DNA of 17,308 nt from Promethearchaeota archaeon. GTDB lineage: Archaea; Asgardarchaeota; Lokiarchaeia; Sigynarchaeales; SOKP01. The notes under the pieces were generated by a model, which worked only from the letters and a program-made list of their open reading frames with translations, did no database searches and was not told the DNA's origin. Made by a program: the position numbers and the translations under genes. The DNA lies in assembly GCA_019057775.1 (NCBI GenBank), contig JAHLWT010000008.1, forward strand, positions 1 to 17,308. Reading direction: 5' to 3'. Of the stretch, positions 1-6,423 are shown in pieces. The first letter of the stretch is position 1. Each line of letters starts with the position of its first letter.

Positions 1-32
1 ACAAAATAAGTAAAAGAAAAAAAATTGTGTGA

Positions 33-93
33 TGACCTAAAAGGCATTAATGCCAAAATTATCTAATTTTGTTTATTTGGAATTTTTAGGTTA
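33..93. repeat. Nested inverted repeats downstream of the first hydratase gene
   Basis: An outer stem pairs ACCTAAAA (35-42) with TTTTAGGT (84-91). Inside it lie a perfect 12-bp palindrome GGCATTAATGCC (43-54) and a second hairpin, AAAATTA (55-61) with TAATTTT (64-70). The whole could fold as a branched cruciform or RNA. It is 3' of the minus-strand hydratase gene. It may be a transcript-end structure or the edge of something outside the window; no family was recognised. Confidence 0.4.
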
Positions 94-97
94 GATT

Positions 98-120
98 AAG
101 AAAAATTGAAAAAGAAAAAA
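98..120 (-). terminator. T-rich tract, probable archaeal terminator of hydratase gene
   Basis: Directly after the hydratase stop the coding-strand sequence is almost all T with a few C and A, in three T-runs. Archaeal RNA polymerase commonly terminates at such T-rich runs without a hairpin. This is assigned by composition and position only. Confidence 0.35.
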
Positions 121-975
121 TTAATCTTTTTTACCAAAAAATTTCTCCTTTTGTTTTAAATCTTCAGCAATTTTTAGCTCTTTTTCACGAGTTTGTGATC
201 CTGATTTAAGATATTCTCTCATCCTTTTTTTGGTTTCAGGTAATGATGCAGAAACATTGAAAAGATGATCTTCTTCAAGCAATGCTTCTTTTAGAGGTAA
301 CTCTTCTGCCGCAATAATTGATTTTTTAACTAAAGCAATGGTTTCAGCTGGAACATATGCAATTCTATAGGCTAACTGTTCTACATATGGCCCTAATTTA
401 TCTGGTGGCAAAGCTCTGTTAATCCATCCATAGCGCTCAGCTATCTCTGCTGAAAATGGAGCGAAACTTAGCATTACTTCTAATGCTCGGGCTTTACCCA
501 AAAAGCGGGTTAACCAGTGAGTACCACCTCCCCCAGCTATTATTCCTATACCCGCTTCTCCCTGGCTGAAAACCGCTTTACCAATTGCTGCAAATCTCAT
601 ATCCATGGAAAGCGCGATTTCACTTCCTCCACCTCCAACTATACCTTCAATTTTTGCAATTGTAATTTTAGGCAATGTCCTAAATTCTATATGTTGTTGT
701 TTCCAAATGCTTGATAATTTAGTGGGTTTTGGAGGGGGTTCATCAGGATATTCCGTTAATAAGGAAACATCATAATGAGATATGAAGATTTCTGGGTCTG
801 CACTTTGAAACACAATAACTCTCACATCATCATCCCTTGCAACTTGATAAAAAAAACGTCCCATATCAGTTAAAAATGGTATATCAATCAAATTTGTGGG
901 AGGATTGTCAATAGTCACAAAAGCTACTCCCTGTTTTACTTCAATTTTATATACTTTATAATTTTTATATTCCAT
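121..975 (-). CDS. Enoyl-CoA hydratase/isomerase family protein (crotonase fold)
   Basis: Cytosolic crotonase-fold protein of 284 residues, probably adding water to, or isomerising, an enoyl-CoA. The core motif G-G-G-G-S-E at 114-119 and S-Q-G-E at 137-140 place Glu119 and Glu140 where rat crotonase has catalytic Glu144 and Glu164, so hydratase chemistry is possible. The usual F-x-x-G-A-D oxyanion segment reads F-I-S-H-Y-D (64-69). That substitution, plus a charged C-terminal tail (260-284), sets it apart from textbook hydratases and leaves the substrate unknown. The ATG at 975 is preceded by AGAGGAAT. It lies 81 bp downstream of the thiolase gene on the same strand and may share its transcript, although a T-rich tract separates them. 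Confidence 0.88.
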   Translation of the reverse strand: MEYKNYKVYKIEVKQGVAFVTIDNPPTNLIDIPFLTDMGRFFYQVARDDDVRVIVFQSADPEIFISHYDVSLLTEYPDEPPPKPTKLSSIWKQQHIEFRTLPKITIAKIEGIVGGGGSEIALSMDMRFAAIGKAVFSQGEAGIGIIAGGGGTHWLTRFLGKARALEVMLSFAPFSAEIAERYGWINRALPPDKLGPYVEQLAYRIAYVPAETIALVKKSIIAAEELPLKEALLEEDHLFNVSASLPETKKRMREYLKSGSQTREKELKIAEDLKQKEKFFGKKD

Positions 976-1026
976 TTTTATTCCTCTTCTGATAGTTTAA
1001 AGTGTTTTACTTAGTTTAAATGATTT

Positions 1027-1047
1027 AAATAAAGAAAATAAAGAAAA
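1027..1047 (-). terminator. Repeated T-rich tract between thiolase and hydratase genes
   Basis: In the minus-strand direction this reads as two copies of TTTTCTTTA followed by more T, about 10 nt after the thiolase stop. It is a plausible archaeal T-tract terminator for the DUF35-thiolase transcript, possibly leaky toward the downstream hydratase gene. Confidence 0.3.
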
Positions 1048-1056
1048 TTTTTTTTT

Positions 1057-2250
1057 TCAAAGATCTCTTGAAAAGACATGCATTACATTAGTGAAACCTA
1101 ATCCTGGTTGCCCTAAAGTATGGGTAAATGCAATATCTAAATGTTCATCTGGAACTTGACGTTTTGCAACTTCTTTATCTTTTCTCATCTGCCAGAATAC
1201 TTCGGCAATCTGGCGGGTTCCAGTTGCTCCGAGCGGATGACCAACAGAAAGTAACCCCCCACTAGGATTAATAGGTAGATCACCATCTATTTCTACGACA
1301 CCATCATTTATCATATTTGCTCCTTCACCTTTTTTGCAGAAACCGAAATCCTCGTAGTGAACAAGCTCAGAAACCGAAAAACAATCATGACACTCACCAA
1401 AACCTCTTTCATAGAAATCTTTTGGTTCAACCCCAGCCATTTTAAATACTCTCTTAGCAGTATCTGCGTCGGTACTTATTCCTGGAGGATATGAAGCGTC
1501 TCCACCTCCAAAATGGCTCCCCATGGCACTCGCTTTAATCCAAATTGGAGTGTCAATGTGATGTTCCTTGACGTAATCTTCACTCATGAGAATCACGGCA
1601 GCCGCTCCATCCGTTCGCGGACAACATTGTGATCTGGTCAAAGGATCATTAATCATTATGTCATTTAATACCTCATCAATGGTCATTTGTGTTTGAAATT
1701 CTGCCTTAGGATTTTTCGAAGCGTTCTTCCTACTTTTCACGACGATATTAGCAAAATCTTCTTTTTTTGTCCCAAACAATTTCATATGTGCTCGTCCCAT
1801 AAGAGCAAAACCAGCGGGCATCCCCCCTCCAGCTCCAAGTGAGAATGGAGAGCCATGACTATAAGCTTTTGCTTCAATTTGAAATCTTGTACCTCCACCG
1901 ACAACCATCATTGAAGCATTTTTCATTTTTTCTATTCCCATGGCTATAACACAATCGCTCATTCCCGAAGCAATATCCATATAAGCCAACCGAAAAGCGT
2001 TTGAGCCAGAACTACAAGCATTCACCACTCGTGTGATTGGAATACCTATTAATCCCGTTTCATTCATTATTTCATGACCAACACCTACTCCACCGCAAGT
2101 TCCATAATAACAGCTCTGGATCAGTTTACGATCTATTCCAGCATTTTCAATCGCATCATTTACTGCGGGCCTTCCAATTTCTTGATATAATAGTGCATCG
2201 AGTCTCCCAAAGGGAGATACTCCCCCACCTATAACTGCAACATTTCTCAT
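1057..2250 (-). CDS. SCP2/archaeal-type thiolase (acetyl-CoA acetyltransferase family)
   Basis: Thiolase-fold acyltransferase of 397 residues that makes or breaks a C-C bond between acyl-CoA units. The nucleophile motif V-N-A-C-S-S-G places Cys79. His288 is in E-C-H-D, and His338 is in G-G-L-L-S-V-G-H-P-L-G-A. The last motif, C-x-G in bacterial degradative thiolases, is H377-T-L-G-Q-P-G, as expected for the SCP2-like branch where His replaces Cys. The start codon follows the DUF35 stop by 2 bp. Its GGAGG ribosome site (2258-2262) lies inside the DUF35 gene, so the two are translationally coupled and probably form a complex. In archaeal mevalonate operons this pair accompanies HMG-CoA synthase. 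No synthase gene is present here, so an acyl-CoA degradation or aldolase role is equally possible. Confidence 0.92.
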   Translation of the reverse strand: MRNVAVIGGGVSPFGRLDALLYQEIGRPAVNDAIENAGIDRKLIQSCYYGTCGGVGVGHEIMNETGLIGIPITRVVNACSSGSNAFRLAYMDIASGMSDCVIAMGIEKMKNASMMVVGGGTRFQIEAKAYSHGSPFSLGAGGGMPAGFALMGRAHMKLFGTKKEDFANIVVKSRKNASKNPKAEFQTQMTIDEVLNDIMINDPLTRSQCCPRTDGAAAVILMSEDYVKEHHIDTPIWIKASAMGSHFGGGDASYPPGISTDADTAKRVFKMAGVEPKDFYERGFGECHDCFSVSELVHYEDFGFCKKGEGANMINDGVVEIDGDLPINPSGGLLSVGHPLGATGTRQIAEVFWQMRKDKEVAKRQVPDEHLDIAFTHTLGQPGLGFTNVMHVFSRDL

Positions 2251-2252
2251 TT

Positions 2253-2627
2253 TTAATCCTCCAATATTTTAAACATGGTATATTTTTCATTAGGTAATAG
2301 TTCTATTTTTTTTCCGATCTTAACATCATTAACATTATCAGTATCAAATGTTCCACTTAAGTTAAATGAATCTTTCCCATCCTCAGTAAAAAGCTGAACA
2401 AAGCCGAAAATTCTCTGTTTATCCTTTGGTTTTTTCTTATAAGTAGTTGTATAGGTGAGAATTACACCCGTTGGACCGATTAAAATACTTGAGAAGTCCG
2501 TTCCTTGACATTTATTGCAATAAGTTCTTGGTGGAAATCTGATATTCCCGCATTTGCCGCATTTTACAGCATTAATTTTATTTCCAATCAACATTGGAAC
2601 TTTTTGACGCGTTATTAAACTTTCCAT
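2253..2627 (-). CDS. DUF35 / OB-fold zinc-ribbon acyl-CoA-associated protein
   Basis: A protein of 124 residues. The N-terminal rubredoxin-like zinc ribbon has Cys23-x2-Cys26 and Cys37-x2-Cys40. A beta-rich OB-fold follows from about residue 48 to 120. DUF35 proteins bind the CoA part of substrates and bridge thiolase to HMG-CoA synthase in archaea, or partner thiolase-like aldolases in bacterial steroid degradation. Being first in the transcript and coupled to the thiolase by a 2-bp gap, it is very probably that thiolase's subunit. There is no clear ribosome site upstream. A TATA-like ATTAAATAAA lies only about 20 bp before the ATG, which suggests a leaderless or nearly leaderless message. 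Confidence 0.9.
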   Translation of the reverse strand: MESLITRQKVPMLIGNKINAVKCGKCGNIRFPPRTYCNKCQGTDFSSILIGPTGVILTYTTTYKKKPKDKQRIFGFVQLFTEDGKDSFNLSGTFDTDNVNDVKIGKKIELLPNEKYTMFKILED

Positions 2628-2640
2628 GATAATTCATTTC

Positions 2641-2655
2641 TTATTTTATTTAATT
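2641..2655 (-). promoter_or_regulatory. TATA-like element for the DUF35-thiolase transcript
   Basis: On the minus strand this reads AAATTAAATAAAATAA, centred about 21 bp before the DUF35 ATG. It is the best archaeal TATA candidate in the short leader. Its closeness to the start codon implies a leaderless or nearly leaderless message. Confidence 0.4.
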
Positions 2656-2712
2656 TGGTATAAATCTTAGTAATTCATAAGAATTTCTATAATAATTAAC
2701 AAATATGTTCTT

Positions 2713-2812
2713 TTGTCCTTCTTACTTATAATATCAAACATATGATATGGAAATCAACCATAGAAAAAGCTAAGTACATTGAAGAGAGATAAACTTAAAT
2801 AAGTAAGGACAA
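2713..2812. promoter_or_regulatory. Interrupted inverted repeat in the DUF35/hydrolase divergent region
   Basis: TTGTCCTT-CTT-ACTTAT (2713-2729) is complementary to ATAAGTAAGGACAA (2799-2812) except for a 3-nt CTT slip. A small inverted repeat, ATATCA (2731-2736) with TGATAT (2743-2748), lies between the arms. The right arm abuts a TATA-like AAATATAC (2811-2818) for the hydrolase gene. Paired regulator sites are one reading. The region 2628-2854 shows no coding potential. Confidence 0.35.
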
Positions 2813-2854
2813 ATATACTAAGAATACTAATTAGTAGAGAGTAAATGATAAAAA

Positions 2855-3724
2855 ATGCCTTATTTTAAAAATAAAAACGTAAAAATGTACTATGAAGATG
2901 TTGGAGAAGGAGAGCCAATTATAGCTAACCATGGCTTAATGGAAGACTCAAGTTACTGGAGTGAAACCGGTGTTACGGCGAAACTAACTGAAAAATATCG
3001 CATGATTTCCATGGATATGAGAGCACATGGTCGAACAATTGTAGATGGTAAGCCATTTGGCTACGATACTGATACTATAGCAGCTGATTTTGACGCTCTT
3101 GCTGATTTCTTAGAGATCGATCGATTTCATCTACTATCTCATGCTACGGGAGGAATGGCAGGAGTACGCTATGCCATGACTAGGTCTGAACGGCTAATCA
3201 GCCTTATGTTAACCGATACGGGTTCAGCAACGATACCAGAGTTCTATATAGATGAAGCTAATCGTCCAGAACCTTCAGAAAATGCGAAAGCAGCTTGGAC
3301 AAAATGGGCTTCAACGGGCTCTTTTGATGATGTGATTAAGGAATTTCGTCGTCATCCCGGTGAGTTTCTGTTCAAAATGGATGAACATCCTAATAATGAA
3401 GGAATGTGGAAAATTTATGAAGGATTTCTTAAACGTATAGATCCTCAAGAAATTATTAGATTTCGTAGCGTTTTTTACTCCGATCTTGATCCTAGAATTG
3501 AAGAGTTAAGACAAATTAAGTGTCCTACTCTCATTCTGCTTGGAGAGTTCGATATAGTGTTTTTAAAACCAAGTGAGATTATGGCAAACGAAATTCCTGA
3601 TGTACGGCATGTGATAATTGATGGAGTTGGTCATATGACTGCTATTGAAGCTCCGGAGAGGACTAAAAAAGAAATTCTTGATTTCCTTGAGACAGTGGAG
3701 CAAACTGGAAAAGCTAATAAGTGA
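2855..3724 (+). CDS. Alpha/beta-hydrolase fold protein lacking the nucleophile Ser
   Basis: Cytosolic alpha/beta-hydrolase-fold protein of 289 residues. Fold markers are the N-H-G oxyanion segment (25-27), D-M-R-A-H-G-R (54-60), acid Asp233 in G-E-F-D, and His260 in G-V-G-H. The nucleophile elbow, normally G-x-S-x-G-G, reads S95-H-A97-T-G-G100, with Ala97 (codon gct) where Ser should be. The rest of the triad remains, so it may be a non-hydrolytic enzyme, a binding protein, or one using another mechanism. It stands alone on the plus strand, divergent from DUF35-thiolase and convergent with the second hydratase, suggesting an accessory role with acyl-CoA intermediates. The substrate cannot be told from sequence. 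The ATG at 2855 has no strong ribosome site. Confidence 0.85.
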   Translation: MPYFKNKNVKMYYEDVGEGEPIIANHGLMEDSSYWSETGVTAKLTEKYRMISMDMRAHGRTIVDGKPFGYDTDTIAADFDALADFLEIDRFHLLSHATGGMAGVRYAMTRSERLISLMLTDTGSATIPEFYIDEANRPEPSENAKAAWTKWASTGSFDDVIKEFRRHPGEFLFKMDEHPNNEGMWKIYEGFLKRIDPQEIIRFRSVFYSDLDPRIEELRQIKCPTLILLGEFDIVFLKPSEIMANEIPDVRHVIIDGVGHMTAIEAPERTKKEILDFLETVEQTGKANK

Positions 3725-3775
3725 TAAAGGATACTTTTAGTACAAGCATGATTTAAAATTTCTTATCAGATATAT

Positions 3776-3815
3776 TTCTTTTTAATTCAATTAATTTGTT
3801 TTTTAGTACTTCCCT
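3776..3815 (+). terminator. T-rich tract 3' of the hydrolase gene
   Basis: Several T-runs, ending in a run of six T, lie 50-90 nt after the hydrolase stop in the convergent gap before the second hydratase gene. This is consistent with archaeal T-tract termination. No strong hairpin is present. Confidence 0.3.
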
Positions 3816-3851
3816 TAATCTAAAAAAAAAATAGTAGAAATGTTTAAAATT

Positions 3852-4703
3852 TCATTTATTCTTGTAGTTAGGCGACCGGCCTTCCCACATTGCTTCCATA
3901 CCTTCTTTGTAATCCTCTGTGGAGGAAACTATACCAAATCCGTAAGCATCTAATTCAAGACCTATATCTAGAGGAATAGAATAACTAAAATTGACTATTT
4001 GTTTTGCGATACCAACAGCAATGGGTGCGCTATTCTTTGCTAAGGATTTAGCGATTCTATACACTTTTTTTTCAAATCGTTCTCCTTTGAACGTATCATT
4101 AACTAATCCGATTTCATAGGCTCTTTGAGCGGATATCACTTTACCAGTTAGAATCATCTCCATGGCTCGACCTAATCCGATATTCCTTGCAAGCAGATGT
4201 GTACCTGCGTTACCAGGAAACATGCCAACAAGTACTTCTGCAAAACTAAAACTAGTCGATTCTTTAGCATATCTTAAATCACAATTCAACGCCAATTCTA
4301 GCCCTGCTCCAACTGTGAAACCTTCGATAGCAGCAATAACCGGTTTACCGAGGTCTCGGAAACTTTTGAAAATACGCGTCATTCTTGATACATACTGTTT
4401 AGTAAACCATGGAGTTGCTTCTTCAGATGTTGATCCCGATAAATCTGCTCCGCTAGAGAAGCAATTGTTAGAACCTTTTATAATAATTACTCTCGTATCA
4501 GGATCAAAACGGAATATCTCTGGCACGAGTTTAAGTTCCTCTACTAGTTGTGGACCCATCGTATTTACACGTTTATCATTTGGATTCAGGGGGGGATGAT
4601 TCATAGTCAACGTAGTGATGAAATTTTCTCGATCTCTCACAATTTCAATATGTTTGAACTTCGATATAATTTCTTCAGCATCATTTATAAATCTCTCAAC
4701 CAT
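3852..4703 (-). CDS. Enoyl-CoA hydratase (crotonase family)
   Basis: Crotonase-fold protein of 283 residues, closer to classical enoyl-CoA hydratase than the first copy. The oxyanion segment C-F-S-S-G-A-D is at 81-87. Glu136 (in V-G-A-G-L-E) and Glu156 (in F-S-F-A-E) are exactly 20 residues apart, as are Glu144 and Glu164 of rat crotonase. It probably catalyses trans-2-enoyl-CoA hydration in the cytosol. About 18 residues precede the first beta strand, slightly longer than usual. Its ATG is only 39 bp from the insertion-sequence end. A TATA-like stretch on the minus strand (4721-4738) is kept between the element and the gene, so the IS sits immediately upstream of its core promoter. Confidence 0.92.
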   Translation of the reverse strand: MVERFINDAEEIISKFKHIEIVRDRENFITTLTMNHPPLNPNDKRVNTMGPQLVEELKLVPEIFRFDPDTRVIIIKGSNNCFSSGADLSGSTSEEATPWFTKQYVSRMTRIFKSFRDLGKPVIAAIEGFTVGAGLELALNCDLRYAKESTSFSFAEVLVGMFPGNAGTHLLARNIGLGRAMEMILTGKVISAQRAYEIGLVNDTFKGERFEKKVYRIAKSLAKNSAPIAVGIAKQIVNFSYSIPLDIGLELDAYGFGIVSSTEDYKEGMEAMWEGRSPNYKNK

Positions 4704-4720
4704 TCTTCAATTCACTTTTT

Positions 4721-4738
4721 TTTATTAATAAATATAAT
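4721..4738 (-). promoter_or_regulatory. TATA-like element of the second hydratase gene
   Basis: The minus strand reads ATTATATTTATTAATAAA, about 18-35 nt before the ATG, a suitable place for a short-leader archaeal promoter. The insertion sequence and its target duplication begin right beside it, so any B-recognition or activator site upstream now comes from IS or duplicated sequence. Confidence 0.4.
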
Positions 4739-4742
4739 TTAG
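4735..4742. repeat. Target-site duplication, left copy
   Basis: TAATTTAG lies directly outside the left terminal inverted repeat and is repeated exactly outside the right one (6235-6242). Eight bp is a typical duplication length for IS1-, IS6- and IS1595-like elements. Confidence 0.9.
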
Positions 4743-4763
4743 GATAATTTTTAATTTACCTTC
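4743..4763 (+). repeat. Left terminal inverted repeat of the IS (21 bp)
   Basis: Begins GATAATTTTT and ends ACCTTC. It is the exact reverse complement of 6214-6234 over all 21 bases; similarity breaks down further inward. Confidence 0.95.
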
Positions 4764-4844
4764 ATCGACAAAAATATTTAAAGCTATTGGAATCTAAATT
4801 AAATCACGCTTTTCCTAAACAATAAACTTAAATTCGCCTAATCT

Positions 4845-4867
4845 ATTATTTTAATTATTAAAATAAT
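4845..4867. repeat. Perfect 11-bp-arm palindrome before the transposase ribosome site
   Basis: ATTATTTTAAT (4845-4855), a single T, then ATTAAAATAAT (4857-4867). It ends 9 bp before the AGGAGG ribosome site (4877-4882) of the transposase. It could be the transposase promoter/operator or a leader hairpin. The all-A/T composition lowers its weight. Confidence 0.35.
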
Positions 4868-4888
4868 TAAAAATTTAGGAGGAATGAT

Positions 4889-6151
4889 ATGATAGCTGAC
4901 TTTTATCCAGTCCAAGTTGGCTGGGGAGACGAAGTTTCGACGTTTGAGATTAAAATAGAGTGCCCGGAAACGCTCAAGGGTTGTTCGTCAGAAAATATAA
5001 TTAAAAGAGGGCACGACACCAAGGTAAAAGGTCATCCACAACATTACGAGTGTACAGATTGCGATAGGCACTTCTATCCGCACACGTCAGGATTTTTTTC
5101 GAAATTAGAAACCTCGATAAATGAACGCCTATTTTCAGTTCTGAAAAATGGTAAAATCGATACAGCATTATTGTGTGAAATTCTAGGTTCTTCACCGTCA
5201 ACAATTTCTAATCTTCTGAGATTTATCGTTGAGAAAGTGGCAAATCACCCAAAAACGGAAATATTATGGAAAAGTCCCATAAATGGAGAGGCTGTCTATA
5301 TTGATGAGACCTTCATAAAGATACTCAAGAAAACATGGTATTTAATCGTATTTTTAAGCGAGAAGGGAAACATGCTTGCATTTGAACTGGTTGAAAAGAG
5401 GTGTAAAGAAAAAATTTTAGGTTTGTTTAACAAGGCAGAGCAAAGACTAGGTAAGGAGGTGAAAATGATGATTACTGATGATTTTCAAGTGTACAAGGGC
5501 GTGGCAATTGCCCTTGGAAGGGATATAATTCACGTAAGGCACATCCACAGCCCGCCATACGGGCGAATTGTAGTTGACATGATTGAACATCGAGGAAACG
5601 AGATTATAACCCACCATTACGCAACTTTTTTCGATATTTTATTAGACACAAATACCTTCATCGTGCAAGTTTCGGAATCGGTTAAAAAAATCCACAAGAA
5701 AGGGAAACGAGGGCGACCTAAGGGTGGTAAAAACCGTCCTAAGGAAGTGATTGAAGAAGAGAAGCGACAAAAAGAGGAGCAAAAAGGTCAAAAAAAGAGA
5801 GGTCCAAAAGATCCATTCAAGGACGCTGAAACTCATGTATATCATTACAATAAAGAGAAGGGATTGTTTCTTCCGATGTACAAATCGGATGAAACGTTTG
5901 TCGAATGCTTACGAGAACTCTTTCGGGTGTTCGGAAATAAGCACATTACGACGAATCCTGTAGAAAATATATTTTCGGTACTTAAAAAACTTATTGATTT
6001 CCGGGGCAAGCGGGACTTGAACTACTGGCGTCTCTTGCTTACCTATCATTTTACGGTTCGCGAATGTCCCTTGATCTTGAAAGAAGTTTTAGACGAATTG
6101 TCCTTTTCCCCTCAAATGCTCCATAAAACCTCGTACAAATTATTGATTTGA
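4889..6151 (+). CDS. DDE transposase with zinc ribbon and AT-hook insertion
   Basis: Transposase of 420 residues that cuts and joins the element ends. A zinc ribbon (Cys25, Cys32, Cys55, Cys58) is followed by a helix-turn-helix-like segment (94-113). The RNase H-like core has Asp139 (Y-I-D-E-T), Asp197 (I-T-D-D) and Glu359 (N-P-V-E-N). About 160 residues separate the second Asp from the Glu, against roughly 35 in compact IS6-type enzymes. The extra segment includes beta-rich sequence (226-263), an AT-hook-like K-R-G-R-P-K-G-G-K (273-281) and a Lys/Glu-rich stretch to about 306. AGGAGG lies 6 nt before the ATG. The frame is intact and fills most of the insertion sequence. The family name is not assigned. 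Confidence 0.9.
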   Translation: MIADFYPVQVGWGDEVSTFEIKIECPETLKGCSSENIIKRGHDTKVKGHPQHYECTDCDRHFYPHTSGFFSKLETSINERLFSVLKNGKIDTALLCEILGSSPSTISNLLRFIVEKVANHPKTEILWKSPINGEAVYIDETFIKILKKTWYLIVFLSEKGNMLAFELVEKRCKEKILGLFNKAEQRLGKEVKMMITDDFQVYKGVAIALGRDIIHVRHIHSPPYGRIVVDMIEHRGNEIITHHYATFFDILLDTNTFIVQVSESVKKIHKKGKRGRPKGGKNRPKEVIEEEKRQKEEQKGQKKRGPKDPFKDAETHVYHYNKEKGLFLPMYKSDETFVECLRELFRVFGNKHITTNPVENIFSVLKKLIDFRGKRDLNYWRLLLTYHFTVRECPLILKEVLDELSFSPQMLHKTSYKLLI

Positions 6152-6213
6152 ACTGAGAAAATGAAAAAATAATGTCGGATTAAAATTTAAAGGTGAGTGA
6201 AGATTTAAAAAAA

Positions 6214-6234
6214 GAAGGTAAATTAAAAATTATC
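6214..6234 (-). repeat. Right terminal inverted repeat of the IS (21 bp)
   Basis: Begins GAAGGT and ends AAAAATTATC on the plus strand. It is the exact reverse complement of 4743-4763 and lies 62 bp after the transposase stop. Confidence 0.95.
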
Positions 6235-6242
6235 TAATTTAG
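6235..6242. repeat. Target-site duplication, right copy
   Basis: TAATTTAG follows the right terminal inverted repeat immediately and is identical to 4735-4742. Removing the IS and one copy restores an intergenic region of about 220 bp between the divergent hydratase and thiolase genes. Confidence 0.9.
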
Positions 6243-6410
6243 TAAGAAATGAATATATAAATTTACAAGATTCAAATTTTGGACTCTTCTCCAAAGTATG
6301 ACAATATTTTACAATTTTGGTAAAAATTAAGATAACCCTTTTTATTTTTAAGAGAAAATAGGAAAATTCAAATTTACTCTATATTTCTAATTGATGTAAT
6401 TAAACAGTAC

Positions 6411-6418
6411 GAGATGAT
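6411..6418 (+). promoter_or_regulatory. Ribosome-binding site pointing to an ATT start
   Basis: GAGATGAT matches GAGGTGAT of the archaeal Shine-Dalgarno consensus at 7 of 8 bases. It ends 5 nt before the ATT at 6424, whereas the first GTG in frame is 23 nt away. This decides the start proposed for the second thiolase. Confidence 0.5.
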
Positions 6419-6423
6419 AAATT

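Larger units (their letters stand above)
4743..6234 (+). mobile_element. Intact 1492-bp insertion sequence with one DDE transposase
   Basis: The element is bounded by perfect 21-bp terminal inverted repeats (4743-4763 and 6214-6234) and an 8-bp direct duplication TAATTTAG. It carries one full-length transposase gene on the plus strand. Undecayed repeats, duplication and reading frame indicate a recent insertion, possibly still mobile. Family assignment is uncertain: an N-terminal zinc ribbon plus helix-turn-helix, an RNase H-like core and an 8-bp duplication recall IS1, IS1595 and IS6 groups. It inserted between the divergent second hydratase and second thiolase genes without breaking either. 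Confidence 0.93.

Noticed and set aside
55..69. A 15-bp match to the right insertion-sequence end plus its target duplication (6226-6240)
   Set aside because: The match spans the junction of the element and host DNA and does not continue into the rest of the terminal repeat, so it is best explained by chance in A/T-rich sequence.
1057..2627. Mevalonate operon
   Set aside because: The thiolase-DUF35 pair fits, but no HMG-CoA synthase gene is found next to it or anywhere in the window.
4162..4599. Plus-strand open frame of 145 codons
   Set aside because: It is antisense to the second hydratase, whose catalytic motifs are clear; the translation shows no domain.
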